A stretch of DNA of 64,000 bases, taken from Vogesella aquatica. Its GTDB lineage: Bacteria > Pseudomonadota > Gammaproteobacteria > Burkholderiales > Chromobacteriaceae. Made by a program: the position numbers and the translations under genes. Position 1 is the first letter of the stretch. The number at the start of each line of letters is the position of its first letter. The notes beneath the pieces are model-generated. The model made no database searches. It was not told the DNA's origin and saw only the letters and a program-made list of their open reading frames with translations. Of the stretch, positions 37,535 to 46,412 are shown in pieces. The stretch spans positions 1 through 64,000 of the forward strand of contig NZ_JAQQLF010000007.1 of the NCBI RefSeq assembly GCF_028548455.1. The letters are read 5' to 3'.

Positions 37535-38350
37535 ATGCTGGCAGCGGTGTTGAATGGAAAGCGGCGAGGCACGGGGTTTGCCGGTAAGCAGTTGACGCTT
37601 GGCGCCCACGATGGCGCCGAGGACGTTCTGACTGGAACGGTGTTTGAACGGCTGGCTTACCTGCCAGATTCGCTGCTGGCAGGGTTCCTTGAGGCGCTCC
37701 TCAGCCTGGATGAGCCGGTGGGTGTCATCGATGACCTGCAGTTCTGGCCATCATGGTCACTGTCGGGGCAGCGCGTTGAACCTGATGTAGTGCTGTATGG
37801 CAGAGAGCGTACCCTGCTGGTAGAGGCCAAGCGTTACGACGACGGCCTCCAGCAGTATGCCCAGCAGTTGGCGCGTGAACTGGTTGCCGGGATGCAGGAC
37901 GGTGAGATACAGCGCCCGGTACTGTTGACCGTTGGCGGGCTGCAAGACTACGGCGAGGCCACGTCCCAGGCACTGTGTGAGCAGATTGACGCCGAGCTAG
38001 GCGATTTCTCGGTCGAGTACGAGCTGGTTTGCCGTAGCTGGCACCAAGTGTACCTCGCACTGCAGGCAGTTATTGCTGACGCCGATGCCGATTGGCAGCC
38101 TGGGTTGCATCGTCTGCTAAGCGATATCGCGGCCACCTATGAATGGCACGGCCTACGTACGCAGGCCCACCGTTGGTTGGCGCAGCTGGCACCGGTGGGC
38201 ATCGACTCCGAGAGCTACCCCATCAGTGGCCTGCACACCGTGCCGGAAAGCCAGGCTACTGCACCACGCATCTCCCTGACCCCACTGTCTACCTTAACTG
38301 CGCCAGGTATTGCTAGCGGCGCTTTCCCGATCCAGAGCTGGAGTTTCTGA
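37535..38350 (+). CDS. PD-(D/E)XK nuclease-like protein, first gene of the accessory cassette
   Basis: The product is 271 residues. The signature is Glu 38 (FERL), then PDVVLYGRERTLLVEAKR giving Asp 84 and Glu 97-x-Lys 99; this E...D-(12)-ExK layout is that of the restriction-endonuclease fold. Hydrophobic strands on both sides fit the core beta-sheet. The C-terminal 60 residues are Ser/Pro/Thr-rich without a domain I know. The start at 37535 follows GAGGGAG; an upstream TTG is less likely. It is 2 bases before the next gene. No methyltransferase lies nearby, so it is not a standard restriction-modification enzyme. It may cut DNA or RNA; the motif alone does not say. Confidence 0.75.
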   Translation: MLAAVLNGKRRGTGFAGKQLTLGAHDGAEDVLTGTVFERLAYLPDSLLAGFLEALLSLDEPVGVIDDLQFWPSWSLSGQRVEPDVVLYGRERTLLVEAKRYDDGLQQYAQQLARELVAGMQDGEIQRPVLLTVGGLQDYGEATSQALCEQIDAELGDFSVEYELVCRSWHQVYLALQAVIADADADWQPGLHRLLSDIAATYEWHGLRTQAHRWLAQLAPVGIDSESYPISGLHTVPESQATAPRISLTPLSTLTAPGIASGAFPIQSWSF

Positions 38351-38352
38351 CC

Positions 38353-38961
38353 ATGACCACTATCGATAACGCACTGCTGGATGTTCGCAAGGCCTACCGC
38401 CTGCTGGCTGACTATCAGCAGCGGGTACTGGAGCTGCTTGGCTTTATCCGTGAAGAGCTGGGCGCCACTCACTACCATCAGCACTACCGGAACAAGATGC
38501 CACGCAGCCTGGATCGTCTGGAGCGTAGCGACGATGGTGGCCAGCGTCTGCTGCCGTTCAATGACGTTTCTTTCCTCTGGCTTCGTGATCACGGCCAAGA
38601 AGATCCGGCGCATTTCCACCGCAAAGGCGATTTGCTGATTGATGTCTGGGTGCGCAGCGATACCGGCAATGGCGCCGACGAGGAAAACGAGCAGGCGGCT
38701 GAAGATAGTAGCAGTGAGCTCCGGATCTACTTCTTCCAGTGCGTGGAGCCCAAAGAGGAAAGCCACAATTGGTACTACCAGGTGTGGTCGAACACGGATT
38801 ACCCGCCGCTTGGCGAGGTCGCCGTATGTGACGATAACCCCGGCTACCGCGCCTACGGTGAGGCACTGAGCTTGGCCGACCTAGTGGATGAGGCCTCCGT
38901 GCGTGCCGCCATCGCTGCGCTGAGGCAGCGTGCTTCTGAGAAGCTGGACCAAGCGATTTAA
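38353..38961 (+). CDS. Hypothetical protein of the accessory cassette, 202 residues
   Basis: I do not recognise the family. It is acidic and soluble, with no membrane segment, and starts with a predicted helix-rich region (DVRKAYRLLADYQQRVLELL). An aromatic, possibly beta-rich centre follows (FNDVSFLWLRDH, LLIDVWVRS, LRIYFFQC, SHNWYYQVWS). The two small genes start 2 bases apart and must be co-translated. The protein may be an accessory or sensor subunit for the nuclease-like protein. It is followed by a weak terminator-like hairpin. Confidence 0.7.
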   Translation: MTTIDNALLDVRKAYRLLADYQQRVLELLGFIREELGATHYHQHYRNKMPRSLDRLERSDDGGQRLLPFNDVSFLWLRDHGQEDPAHFHRKGDLLIDVWVRSDTGNGADEENEQAAEDSSSELRIYFFQCVEPKEESHNWYYQVWSNTDYPPLGEVAVCDDNPGYRAYGEALSLADLVDEASVRAAIAALRQRASEKLDQAI

Positions 38962-38976
38962 TCTCGTTACCCATAC

Positions 38977-39007
38977 CGCCCGGCAGGCCTCCCGTCGGGC
39001 GTTTGTC
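38977..39007 (+). terminator. Weak terminator-like hairpin inside the cassette
   Basis: CGCCCG / CGGGCG (6 bp, 13-base loop that can itself pair) followed by TTTG. It may reduce read-through from the nuclease pair into the protease gene. Confidence 0.5.
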
Positions 39008-39021
39008 ATTCTGGAGCGGTG

Positions 39022-39777
39022 ATGGCGGTCAAAGTCATTCTGGTGTTGGAGCAACCATGGTGGGGCATCGAGAACAACCCGTCGCAGGCATCGGTCATTC
39101 CGTTCTTTGAGGGGCTGGCACGGCTAACCGATTGCCGGCTCTACAGTGCCAGCTTCTTTGGCCTGGATGGCTTCCGGCAAGGGCTGGCGCATCTGGCTGA
39201 GGCTGCCGAGCATCACCGCAATGGTCGTTTCTATCTGTATATCGCTGCGCATGGTTCCGGTCGCAAGCTGGGTAACGACAAGTATGGCTCGGGTATCCGG
39301 CTGGATACCGCCATGGTGGAGATCAAGCTGATGGCGGACCAGATCAAACGTGCTATCAGCGGCCTCCACGGCCTGGAAGGCTGCATTCTCGGCAGCTGCG
39401 AGCTGGGCCAACATGAGCCTGACTTTCATGCGCTGCTGATGGGCACCAGCCTGCGCTGGGCCGTTGGCTACCGGCATGCCGTGGACTGGCTGCCCAGTAC
39501 GCAAATCGACCTGGCGTTGATGGCGGCGATGGTCAGGGGTGACCGCGCCTATCAGGACTCTGACGAAGGGCTGGTGGCGCGTTTTGCCGAGGCATTGAAG
39601 CTGTTTGACCCGCTGGCCGAAATCGCAACTGACTACGGCGACAACATGGCGAGGCGGGCGCTGGAAGAAACGATCTCGGTGACAGTACAATCGGCAGGAC
39701 GGGGCAAACGCCCGTGGACGTTGGCCGCAGAGGACCTGTGGCCGTTGGATGAGGTGGAGGATGAACCCGAAGACTGA
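39022..39777 (+). CDS. Caspase-like (CHAT/C14-type) peptidase candidate
   Basis: The product is 251 residues. A hydrophobic strand ending in a His (FYLYIAAHGSG, His 77) is followed about 49 residues later by a second strand ending in a Cys (LEGCILGSCELG, Cys 126). This is the His-Cys dyad layout of caspase-like and CHAT proteases. Downstream, WAVGYRHAVDW resembles the GY-x-x-x-VDW segment I associate with caspase-like proteins of unknown function. No signal peptide is present, so it acts in the cytoplasm. The ATG at 39022 follows GGAG. It overlaps the last cassette gene by 17 bases. The assignment rests on motif recognition only. Confidence 0.6.
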   Translation: MAVKVILVLEQPWWGIENNPSQASVIPFFEGLARLTDCRLYSASFFGLDGFRQGLAHLAEAAEHHRNGRFYLYIAAHGSGRKLGNDKYGSGIRLDTAMVEIKLMADQIKRAISGLHGLEGCILGSCELGQHEPDFHALLMGTSLRWAVGYRHAVDWLPSTQIDLALMAAMVRGDRAYQDSDEGLVARFAEALKLFDPLAEIATDYGDNMARRALEETISVTVQSAGRGKRPWTLAAEDLWPLDEVEDEPED

Positions 39778-40177
39778 TGTGATGGTGGTCCTGGCAGAGC
39801 TGCAAGCACTTGAGCCCTATACGGAGATAGTGCTACCCGACTCATTGCCGGATGACCTGCGGCCAACCTGCACGGCCATGCCCATCGTGCTAGCCGAGCG
39901 TTTTCTTGTGTTGGTACCCACTGGGCAGGAGCAAGAGATGGTCGAACGCTATATGCAGTCCTTGCGGGAGCAGCAGATGGAGCCTCCGATGCTGGAGCGG
40001 TTTCAGCGTACGGCGCTGGGGCAGGCTGCGATTTGTGTGGCACAGGGCCAGAGGCTCTGGTTGCCTACTAGGTTGGCAAACTGGCTGGGAGCCTGCTCAG
40101 AGGTACGCCTTGGCCCACATGGCGAATTGCGGTTGCTCGCCAAGGCGCATTTCATCCGGCCAGAAGCTTTGATGTAG
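39761..40177 (+). CDS. Hypothetical protein of the accessory cassette, about 138 residues
   Basis: I do not recognise the family. It is soluble and alpha/beta-like, with a Leu/Val-rich core (ERFLVLVPTG) and a C-terminus containing WLPTRLANWLGACSEVRLG. Its start overlaps the end of the caspase-like gene, so the two are translated together and may form a protease-substrate or protease-inhibitor pair. The start is uncertain: the ATG at 39761 has GGAGG immediately before it and GAGG slightly upstream; an ATG at 39782 is an alternative. It holds one exact copy of the dispersed motif (39859). Confidence 0.65.
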   Translation: MNPKTDVMVVLAELQALEPYTEIVLPDSLPDDLRPTCTAMPIVLAERFLVLVPTGQEQEMVERYMQSLREQQMEPPMLERFQRTALGQAAICVAQGQRLWLPTRLANWLGACSEVRLGPHGELRLLAKAHFIRPEALM

Positions 40178-40191
40178 TCGTTTATCCGAAG

Positions 40192-41519
40192 GGGGCCTGT
40201 CCGAATTTTTGTGTAAACGGGGTTTCAGTTACGCCTGTGGAATGCGCTCCTCGAACTGAATGGTAAAGCGAGTCAGCGCTGCCTTCCAATCCCGAATCGG
40301 CATGGTCCACTTCTGGCTGATGTTCCTCAGCGCCAGGTAGAACAATTTCAGCAATGCCTCATCACTCGGGAACGAGCTCCGATTCTTGGTCAGCTTGCGC
40401 AGGCTCATATTCACCGACTCGATGGCGTTGGTGGTGTAGATCACCTTCCTGATCTCCGGCGGGTAGTCGAAGAATGGCGTCAGCCGAGCCCAGTTGCGCC
40501 GCCAGGACTGGGCAATCGGCAGATACTCCCCATCCCATTTTGCCTCGAACTCTCCTAGCCGCTGCTCTGCTTCGTCCAGGGTCGCAGATTGGTAGATCCG
40601 CTTCAGGTCGGCCGCCACCTCCGGGCGCCCCTTCCACGACACGTAGCTCAGGCTGTGCCGCACCATGTGCACTATGCACAGCTGCACGGCGGCTTGCGGG
40701 AAGACTGCCTCGATCGCTTCCGGGCAACCCTTCAGGCCATCGACGCAGGCGATAAAGATGTCCTGTACGCCCCGGTTCCGCAGCTCGGTCACCACTTGAA
40801 GCCAGAACTTGGCGCCCTCCGTCTGGGCCAGCCACATCCCCAGCACCTCCTTCTCTCCAGCCAGGGTGACGCCGATGGCGAGATAAACGGCCTTCACGCG
40901 GACGGCTCCCTCGCGCACCTTCACGTGGATGCAGTCGAGGTAGATGATCGGGTAGACCGCATCGAGTGACCGAGCTTGCCAAGCTTTGACCTCTTCGCTG
41001 ACGGCATCGGTGATGGAGGAGATCAGGCTGGGCGAGACCTCGGCGCCGTACATTTCTTCCAGATGGGCCTGAATTTCGCGGACCGTCATGCCCCGGGCGT
41101 AAAGCGAGATGACTTTGTCGTCGAAACCGGCCTAGCGGGTTTGGTGCTTGGGATCAGTTGTGGCTCGAAGGTGCCGTGGCGGTCGCGTGGTACTGCGATG
41201 GGTAACTCACCGAACTCGCCCTTGAGGGTCTTGCGGCTCTTACCGTTACGGGCGTTCCCGGCGGCATTGATCACCGGCTCATGCTTGCTATGGCCGAGGT
41301 GCGCGGCCATCTCGGCATCCAGTGCTTTCTCGACCAGCAACTTGGTCAGCTGCTTGAGTAGGCCGTTCTCTCCGATGAGGTCTTCGGGCTTCTTGTAATC
41401 GGCCAGCAAGCTGGCCAGTAGTGCTTCAGGTACGTTGTGGTTCTTTGCGCTCATTGTGCCTCCAGACAAGATGGCAGTGTCCTGCCAAATGTCCGTTTAC
41501 ACAAAATTCAGTACACGCC
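40192..41519 (-). mobile_element. IS256-family insertion sequence, inactive
   Basis: The element has degenerate inverted ends: GAATTTTTGTGTAAACGG at 40204-40221 and its complement CCGTTTACACAAAATTC at 41493-41509, each preceded by a further imperfect match out to about 40192 and 41519. It encloses one transposase gene on the minus strand. I found no matching target duplication of 8-9 bases, so the flanks have diverged or rearranged. It sits immediately downstream of the accessory cassette and may have taken part in its arrival or truncation. Confidence 0.8.
40229..41454 (-). pseudogene. IS256-family (Mutator-like) transposase, broken
   Basis: The N-terminal part reads MSAKNHNVPEALLASLLADY through LGHSKHEPVINAAGNARNGK. 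The C-terminal part has CVDGLKGCPEAIEAVFPQA, and IRKVIYTTNAIESVNMSLRK ahead of the last catalytic Glu. Two lesions separate them near 41125-41150: loss of one C, which changes the expected LIPKHQTR to LIPSTKPA, and a TAG in place of the Trp codon that normally follows. A fragment from the ATG at 41089 could be made but would lack the DNA-binding part. GGAGG precedes the original start at 41454. Confidence 0.88.
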
Positions 41520-41597
41520 CACGTCGGTACCTTGCGAGCATCAAGGGATATCTGGTACAGCGTCGGCGATTCACTTCTGCCGATCACTGCACCAGTA

Positions 41598-43598
41598 CTA
41601 ATATGCCTCCATCAATTGTGATAATGTCAGTGGTTTCGAGTAGAGATAGCCTTGGAACAGGTGACAGCCCATCCTCTTCAACACATTGGCTTGCCCTTCC
41701 TTCTCCACTCCCTCCGCCAACACGCTCATGCCAAGGTTTTTCGCTAGGTTGATAATGGTCATCACTATTGCGAGGTTTTTCGGATCGTTGTCGATGTTCA
41801 TCACGAATGAGCGGTCGATCTTCAGTTTGTCGAATGGCAGGTCCTTGAGATAAGACAGGCAGGAATAGCCAGTACCAAAGTCATCAATGCTCAGTTTGAC
41901 TCCCAGCGCCTTGATCCGCTCTAGCAAGACCACTACCTCATCGCCAACCAGCAGCAGCGAGCGTTCTGTTAGCTCCAGCTCCAGCCGTTCTGCGGCAAAG
42001 CCACTCTCCGCCAGGAACCGTTGCAAACTGCGATGGAAGGTCTCTGCAACCATTTGTGATGGTGAAATATTGATTGCCAGATAGGCATCCTCACCAAGCT
42101 TTGCAACGTTGGCCGCAAGAAAATCAAACAGATGATCTTGGATGATGTGAATTCGACCGGTCTCTTCTGCAAGGGGTATGAAGACATCGGGCGGCACCTG
42201 CTGCCCGTTATGGCACCAGCGCGCCAAAACCTCATAGCCAACCGTGCGGGCCGTATCTGTGTCTATGATCGGCTGGAAGCAATAGTACAGTTCGCCATTG
42301 CGGATAGACTCCTCCAGCCTGGTCGACAGCAGAGTGCGGGCCTCGATAGTCGAGAACAGGTCTTCACGGAAATACTCGATGCGACCGCGCCCTTTCTGCT
42401 TGGAGATATTCAATGCCACATCAGCACACTTGATCAAGTCTTCTACATTACTGGCATCACCCGGGCTACGTGCGACACCAACCGACATGCCAGGCCAGAA
42501 TGCGTGGTTACCAATCTGCAGTGGTACATTACCGATCTTCATCAATTGGTAGGTCAGCCGCGTAAGATCTTTACCAACCGAGATCACAACAAATTCGTCA
42601 CCAGCCAGCCGATATACCCGGGCACCATGTTCCTCCGCGACCCGTTTCAGCAGTGCACCGATTTCAGTCAACGCTTTATCGCCAAAGTAATGGCCGTAGC
42701 TGTCGTTGATGTCTTTGAAACGATCCAGATCAACTAATGCCAACTCCAGAAAGCTGGCTTCCTGAAATAGTGCTGGGCTTTCGTCAAAGAGGGCATTGCG
42801 GTTTGGTAATCCGGTAAGCGGGTCAAAGAATGCCATCTTGTACATCTTTTTTTCATAGGCTCTCTTGGCCGACACATCACGCACGATTACCGTCGAAATA
42901 ATATCGCCATCGGTCTTGAACTTCGATAGCGATGCCTCTATCGGGAATTCACTACCATCCTTGCGTAGGGCCCACAGCTCCATGCTGCGCCCCATGGCAC
43001 GATGGGCACCGTTTTCCACCAAAAAATTATTGACATGCGTCTTATGGCTTCTGTGGTAACGACCAGGAATCAAGATATTAAGGTGTTGACCGGTAGCTTC
43101 TTCCGCACGCCAGCCGAATACCCGTTCGGCCTCCTTATTGAATAGTACGATCAGCTGATTTTTATCAACCGAGACAATCGCATCCATCGCAGACTCAATC
43201 ACGTTACGATAGCGGTAGTGGTTACGCTCGACATCATGATGAAGCCGCTTTATCTCTGTGACATCCTGCGCAGTACCAAGCACCGTCAGGTTCGGAATTT
43301 TGTGCGAGAAGCTTCCCTTAACTCGCCAGGTTTTCTTTTCCTTGCCCCGACTGCAGGGCAGCTCAATATCAAAACTGCCTTTTCCATGCTGTACCTGCTG
43401 TATTGCCTCCTGCCATGCTTTCCGCTCGCGCTCTCCAAATAAAGACAGGATATCGGGTGCGTCTGAGTGTGGCAGTCCGAAAATACTGGCCGCATTATCT
43501 GTCCACACAATCTCCTCAAGTCCAGAGTCAAACCACCAGCCAACGGTGTCTGCATTCTTCAAAAACAATGCCAACAATGCATCGGACACCCCCTGCAT
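41598..43598 (-). CDS. PAS-PAS-GGDEF-EAL cyclic-di-GMP protein
   Basis: The product is 666 residues with two PAS sensory domains (about 15-115 and 130-250, the second with VFGWRAEEATGQHLNIL). The GGDEF domain starts DPLTGLPNRNALF, and its signature is altered to AGDEF. The EAL domain has EVLARW as the EAL equivalent, plus NISPSQ, LELTE, DDFGTGYS and LKIDRSF, so all main metal-binding residues of a phosphodiesterase are present. The GGDEF change may weaken cyclase activity, so net c-di-GMP breakdown is likely. No membrane segment is visible. Its start overlaps the chemoreceptor stop (TAATG), so signalling and taxis genes are co-expressed. Confidence 0.92.
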   Translation of the reverse strand: MQGVSDALLALFLKNADTVGWWFDSGLEEIVWTDNAASIFGLPHSDAPDILSLFGERERKAWQEAIQQVQHGKGSFDIELPCSRGKEKKTWRVKGSFSHKIPNLTVLGTAQDVTEIKRLHHDVERNHYRYRNVIESAMDAIVSVDKNQLIVLFNKEAERVFGWRAEEATGQHLNILIPGRYHRSHKTHVNNFLVENGAHRAMGRSMELWALRKDGSEFPIEASLSKFKTDGDIISTVIVRDVSAKRAYEKKMYKMAFFDPLTGLPNRNALFDESPALFQEASFLELALVDLDRFKDINDSYGHYFGDKALTEIGALLKRVAEEHGARVYRLAGDEFVVISVGKDLTRLTYQLMKIGNVPLQIGNHAFWPGMSVGVARSPGDASNVEDLIKCADVALNISKQKGRGRIEYFREDLFSTIEARTLLSTRLEESIRNGELYYCFQPIIDTDTARTVGYEVLARWCHNGQQVPPDVFIPLAEETGRIHIIQDHLFDFLAANVAKLGEDAYLAINISPSQMVAETFHRSLQRFLAESGFAAERLELELTERSLLLVGDEVVVLLERIKALGVKLSIDDFGTGYSCLSYLKDLPFDKLKIDRSFVMNIDNDPKNLAIVMTIINLAKNLGMSVLAEGVEKEGQANVLKRMGCHLFQGYLYSKPLTLSQLMEAY

Positions 43599-45187
43599 TA
43601 CATGTTCCTTTCAAAATTCTGCAACAGCTTCTTCAAATCCAACGAGGCGTTATTCAGGTCTGTTGCTACGCTGAGACTGCTCTTGATGCTGTTATTGTTT
43701 TGCTCTGCAGCACCAATTAGTGCTTCCATCCTTTGCGCCACTTCCGATGCGGCACTGGATTGCTGGCGTAATGTTTCGGATATCGATACGGTCACATTTT
43801 CGACACCGATGCTGGCCTCGTTCACGGCCTGAAGGCTCTGCGCCATTGTTTCAGTACTGTGCTCGACACTGGCTACCGAGTGTTCCATCACCATACTGCC
43901 GGCCACAATCTGATTGATTTTTTCGCTCAGGGCCTCGATTGACGAGTTAATGTCCACCGTATTTCTGGCAGTTTGCTCCGACAGTTTCTTGACTTCATCG
44001 GCGACGACCGCAAACCCTCTCCCGTGTTCTCCTGCCCGAGCGGCCTCGATGGCAGCATTTAGCGCCAGCAGATTGGTTTGTTCGGCAATGCGCTGAATCA
44101 CATTGGTAATGCTGCTGATTTTTTCTGAAATCGTAACCAGCTCCCGCACCGATAAACTGGTCTTGTCGACCTCTGCTACTACCTTCTCAATAGCCAGTTT
44201 GGCCTTCAGCATCGTGTCATCCCCCTCGCGAACCAGATCACGTGCATGCTTGGCGTGCTCTGCTCCCTCCTGAGTGGTGTAAGTGATTTCCTGAATCGAT
44301 ACCGTTAACTGCTCCAATGCGGCCGAAATCATTGTGGTGTTCTCGAACGCGAGACTATTGTTCCGGTACAGGCTGTTGGCATCACTTTCAATCTGCTGTG
44401 AGGTAGTGGCGACATCCTGGCCAGCGGCCACCACATCTGAGATGACCGCTCGCAGGTTGACACAGGTGGTTTCCAGGGAGGACAGCAGGTACTGGAATTC
44501 GCGACTACAGGTAAAGTCTGCCTCGTGCTTGAAATTACCCTCACCCAGCATCGCCAAACCTTGTTGTAGGCTTCGGCTGCCTGTCCTGATTTTCTGTACC
44601 GAGATAAACAAGACACCACACACCAACAAGGTGAAAAACAGGTTAAAGAATGCCGCATTGCTTCCTTGCAACAGGGCAGCACTACCTATCTGGGTGACAA
44701 TGAGAATGGAGCCAGCTAGTACAATCCAATTTTCAATGGAGAAGGCCTTGATCGGTTCTGTGACCGGGAATGACTTGCTACGCTGCGAGACCTGCCGATA
44801 CAGCTGCTCAGCCTCCTGCTTTTCCGTTGTTGAAGGTGGGACCCTTACCGACATGTAGCCAACATGATGTCCTTGCTCGTATACGGCGGAGACATAAGCC
44901 TTAACCCAATAAAAGCCACCATTCTTACAGCGGTTCTTGACCAAGCCCTGCCAAGGTTGGCCGCGAGCGATGGTAGACCACATATCAGCGAAGGCATCTG
45001 CAGGCATGCTTGGATGACGCACAATATTATGGCTATGGCCGATCAGCTCTTCTTCGGTGAAGCCGCTCACTCTGACGAACTCGGGGTTCGCATACAGAAT
45101 TACCCCTTTCAGGTTTGTCTTGGTTACGATCGGCCGCAGAGGATCCAGAAAAACCTCTTCATCGGTAATAGGCAAGTTATTACGCAT
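43598..45187 (-). CDS. Aer-like PAS-containing methyl-accepting chemotaxis protein
   Basis: The product is about 529 residues. The N-terminal PAS domain ([40 protein letters not shown]) is Aer-like and may bind FAD for redox sensing. Two adjacent membrane segments (about residues 155-205) have almost no periplasmic loop. A HAMP-like linker leads to a signalling domain with the hairpin tip [20 protein letters not shown]. There is no C-terminal CheR-binding pentapeptide. The start at 45187 follows TAGGAG; a longer in-frame extension upstream lacks a ribosome site. It is the first gene of a two-gene operon with the c-di-GMP protein. Confidence 0.92.
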   Translation of the reverse strand: MRNNLPITDEEVFLDPLRPIVTKTNLKGVILYANPEFVRVSGFTEEELIGHSHNIVRHPSMPADAFADMWSTIARGQPWQGLVKNRCKNGGFYWVKAYVSAVYEQGHHVGYMSVRVPPSTTEKQEAEQLYRQVSQRSKSFPVTEPIKAFSIENWIVLAGSILIVTQIGSAALLQGSNAAFFNLFFTLLVCGVLFISVQKIRTGSRSLQQGLAMLGEGNFKHEADFTCSREFQYLLSSLETTCVNLRAVISDVVAAGQDVATTSQQIESDANSLYRNNSLAFENTTMISAALEQLTVSIQEITYTTQEGAEHAKHARDLVREGDDTMLKAKLAIEKVVAEVDKTSLSVRELVTISEKISSITNVIQRIAEQTNLLALNAAIEAARAGEHGRGFAVVADEVKKLSEQTARNTVDINSSIEALSEKINQIVAGSMVMEHSVASVEHSTETMAQSLQAVNEASIGVENVTVSISETLRQQSSAASEVAQRMEALIGAAEQNNNSIKSSLSVATDLNNASLDLKKLLQNFERNM

Positions 45188-45442
45188 ATGCGCTCCTATT
45201 TTTTTGGCATGACAAAGATCCATGCCTTTCGCTAATGTAAAAGCAATAATTATTTGTATAAAATACAAAACCACTCAATTCAGTATAGGTCAAAATATAA
45301 TATAAACATTACCAAGCGCTTAAGGTTGTAAGGTGATGTCGCTAATTTGCAACATTTTACATCAAATAACAACAAAAAAAATAATCAAATACTATCGAAA
45401 TATTTTAAATGAATATTTTGGCATGGCTTTGGCATGCAAATC
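45188..45442. other. Very AT-rich spacer at the edge of the mobile region
   Basis: About 255 bases with long A/T tracts (for example around 45240-45300 and 45360-45415) in an otherwise GC-rich window. It should hold the promoter of the chemoreceptor gene (minus strand). A TGTAATGACCC sequence at 45443 starts the adjacent IS3-family element. Such DNA is a typical target for H-NS-type silencing proteins and for insertion. Confidence 0.6.
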
Positions 45443-46271
45443 TGTAATGACCCACCCCTTTCTGCACAGGTCAGGCTGCTAATTGATACGCCATCGCCGG
45501 CGTCTTCATCCCCAAAGCTTGGTGCGGGCGCCGGTGGTTGTAGAACCCGATCCAATCTGCAATTACCCGGCTGGCGTGCGCCAAGCTTTCAAAGCGGTGC
45601 CGATGCACACACTGCTCTTTCAAGATGCGGATCACCCGCTCCACCATGCCGTTCTGCTCCGGTGTGTACGGAGTGATGAACTCCTGCTGTAAACCGTAGC
45701 TTTTCACCAGTGCGGTGTAGCTGCGGCTGGTAAACACCAAGCCGTTGTCACTGCGCAGCAGGAAGCGTTGCGGCACCCGGCCCAGGTAGCCAAAGCGGTT
45801 GATCAGCGCGTGTTCCAGCGCCGATTCGGCCGTTTTGGACTTGCCACTGCGTGACAGATGCCAGCCCAGCAATTCGCGGGTGCAGCAGTCGATCACCAAG
45901 GCCAAATGGCACCAGCCATCCTTGCCGGCCCAGATGCGGCACAGGTCGGTGGCCCAGCGTTGGTTCGGCTCGGCCGCCACCGATGGCAGGGCTTGCACAC
46001 GCGGGCGGAAGCCGACCGGCCGCTTCTTCACCTGCTAGCCTTTGAGCTGGAAGATGCGCTGCACGGTGTTTTTGTTCATGCCCAGCAGGCCTGCCACGGT
46101 GCGGTAGCCGAATGAAGGGTTCTCTTCAATCATGGTCTTTATGGGCTCGACCAGCTGCGGCTGCAGCTTGGGTGCAGCCTTTTGCGGGAGGTAGTACAGC
46201 GTGCGACGTGGCACGCCGAACCAGCGGCACAGCTTGCTGATGGGCACCGGGATGCCGTCGTCTGCTAGTCC
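45443..46271 (-). mobile_element. IS3-family element, left part (split by the Tn402-like transposon)
   Basis: This holds most of an orfB transposase on the minus strand up to the transposon's left end. The rest of the same element (start of orfB, end of orfA) lies at 56793-57013. Joining 46271 to 56798, with one AGTCC copy kept, restores an open frame reading VVHLVRQGLADDGIPVPISK, which shows that the two parts were once contiguous. The outer end is probably near 45443. Confidence 0.82.
45471..46271 (-). pseudogene. IS3-family transposase orfB, 5' split and interrupted by an amber codon
   Basis: The rve integrase core is clear: RWATDLCRIWAGKDGWCHLA, then LLRSDNGLVFTS and EFITPYTPEQNGMVERVIR, holding the D, D and E catalytic residues. 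The upstream HTH_21 region reads PISKLCRWFGVPRRTLYYLP and SFGYRTVAGLLGMNKNTVQR. At 46035-46037 the frame has TAG where relatives have Trp (QLKG-W-QV). The Tn402-like transposon also removes its first codons. The element cannot make full-length transposase. Confidence 0.88.
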
Positions 46272-46298
46272 TGTCATTTTCAGAAGACGACTGCACCA
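46272..46298 (+). repeat. Left terminal inverted repeat (IRt) of the Tn402-like transposon, with AGTCC duplication outside
   Basis: It starts TGTCATTTTCAGAAGACGAC and continues TGCACCA. Further TGCACCA-type repeats follow inside (TGCACCAATCTCG near 46362 and GTGCACCAAAGCG near 46392), which are the TniA-binding repeats described for this family. The 5 bases outside (46267-46271) are AGTCC. Confidence 0.93.
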
Positions 46299-46412
46299 AT
46301 TGAATGGGCATAACGGCTGTTGTGCAGCCCACTCATGACAGACCGATATCAGCAGTCGGCTGCACCAATCTCGTCTATGCTTAATACTCGTGTGCACCAA
46401 AGCGAGGTGAGC

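Noticed and set aside
37075..40177. Ordinary type II restriction-modification system
   Set aside because: A nuclease-like gene and an XRE controller are present, but no methyltransferase gene lies in or near the cassette, and a protease-like gene is.
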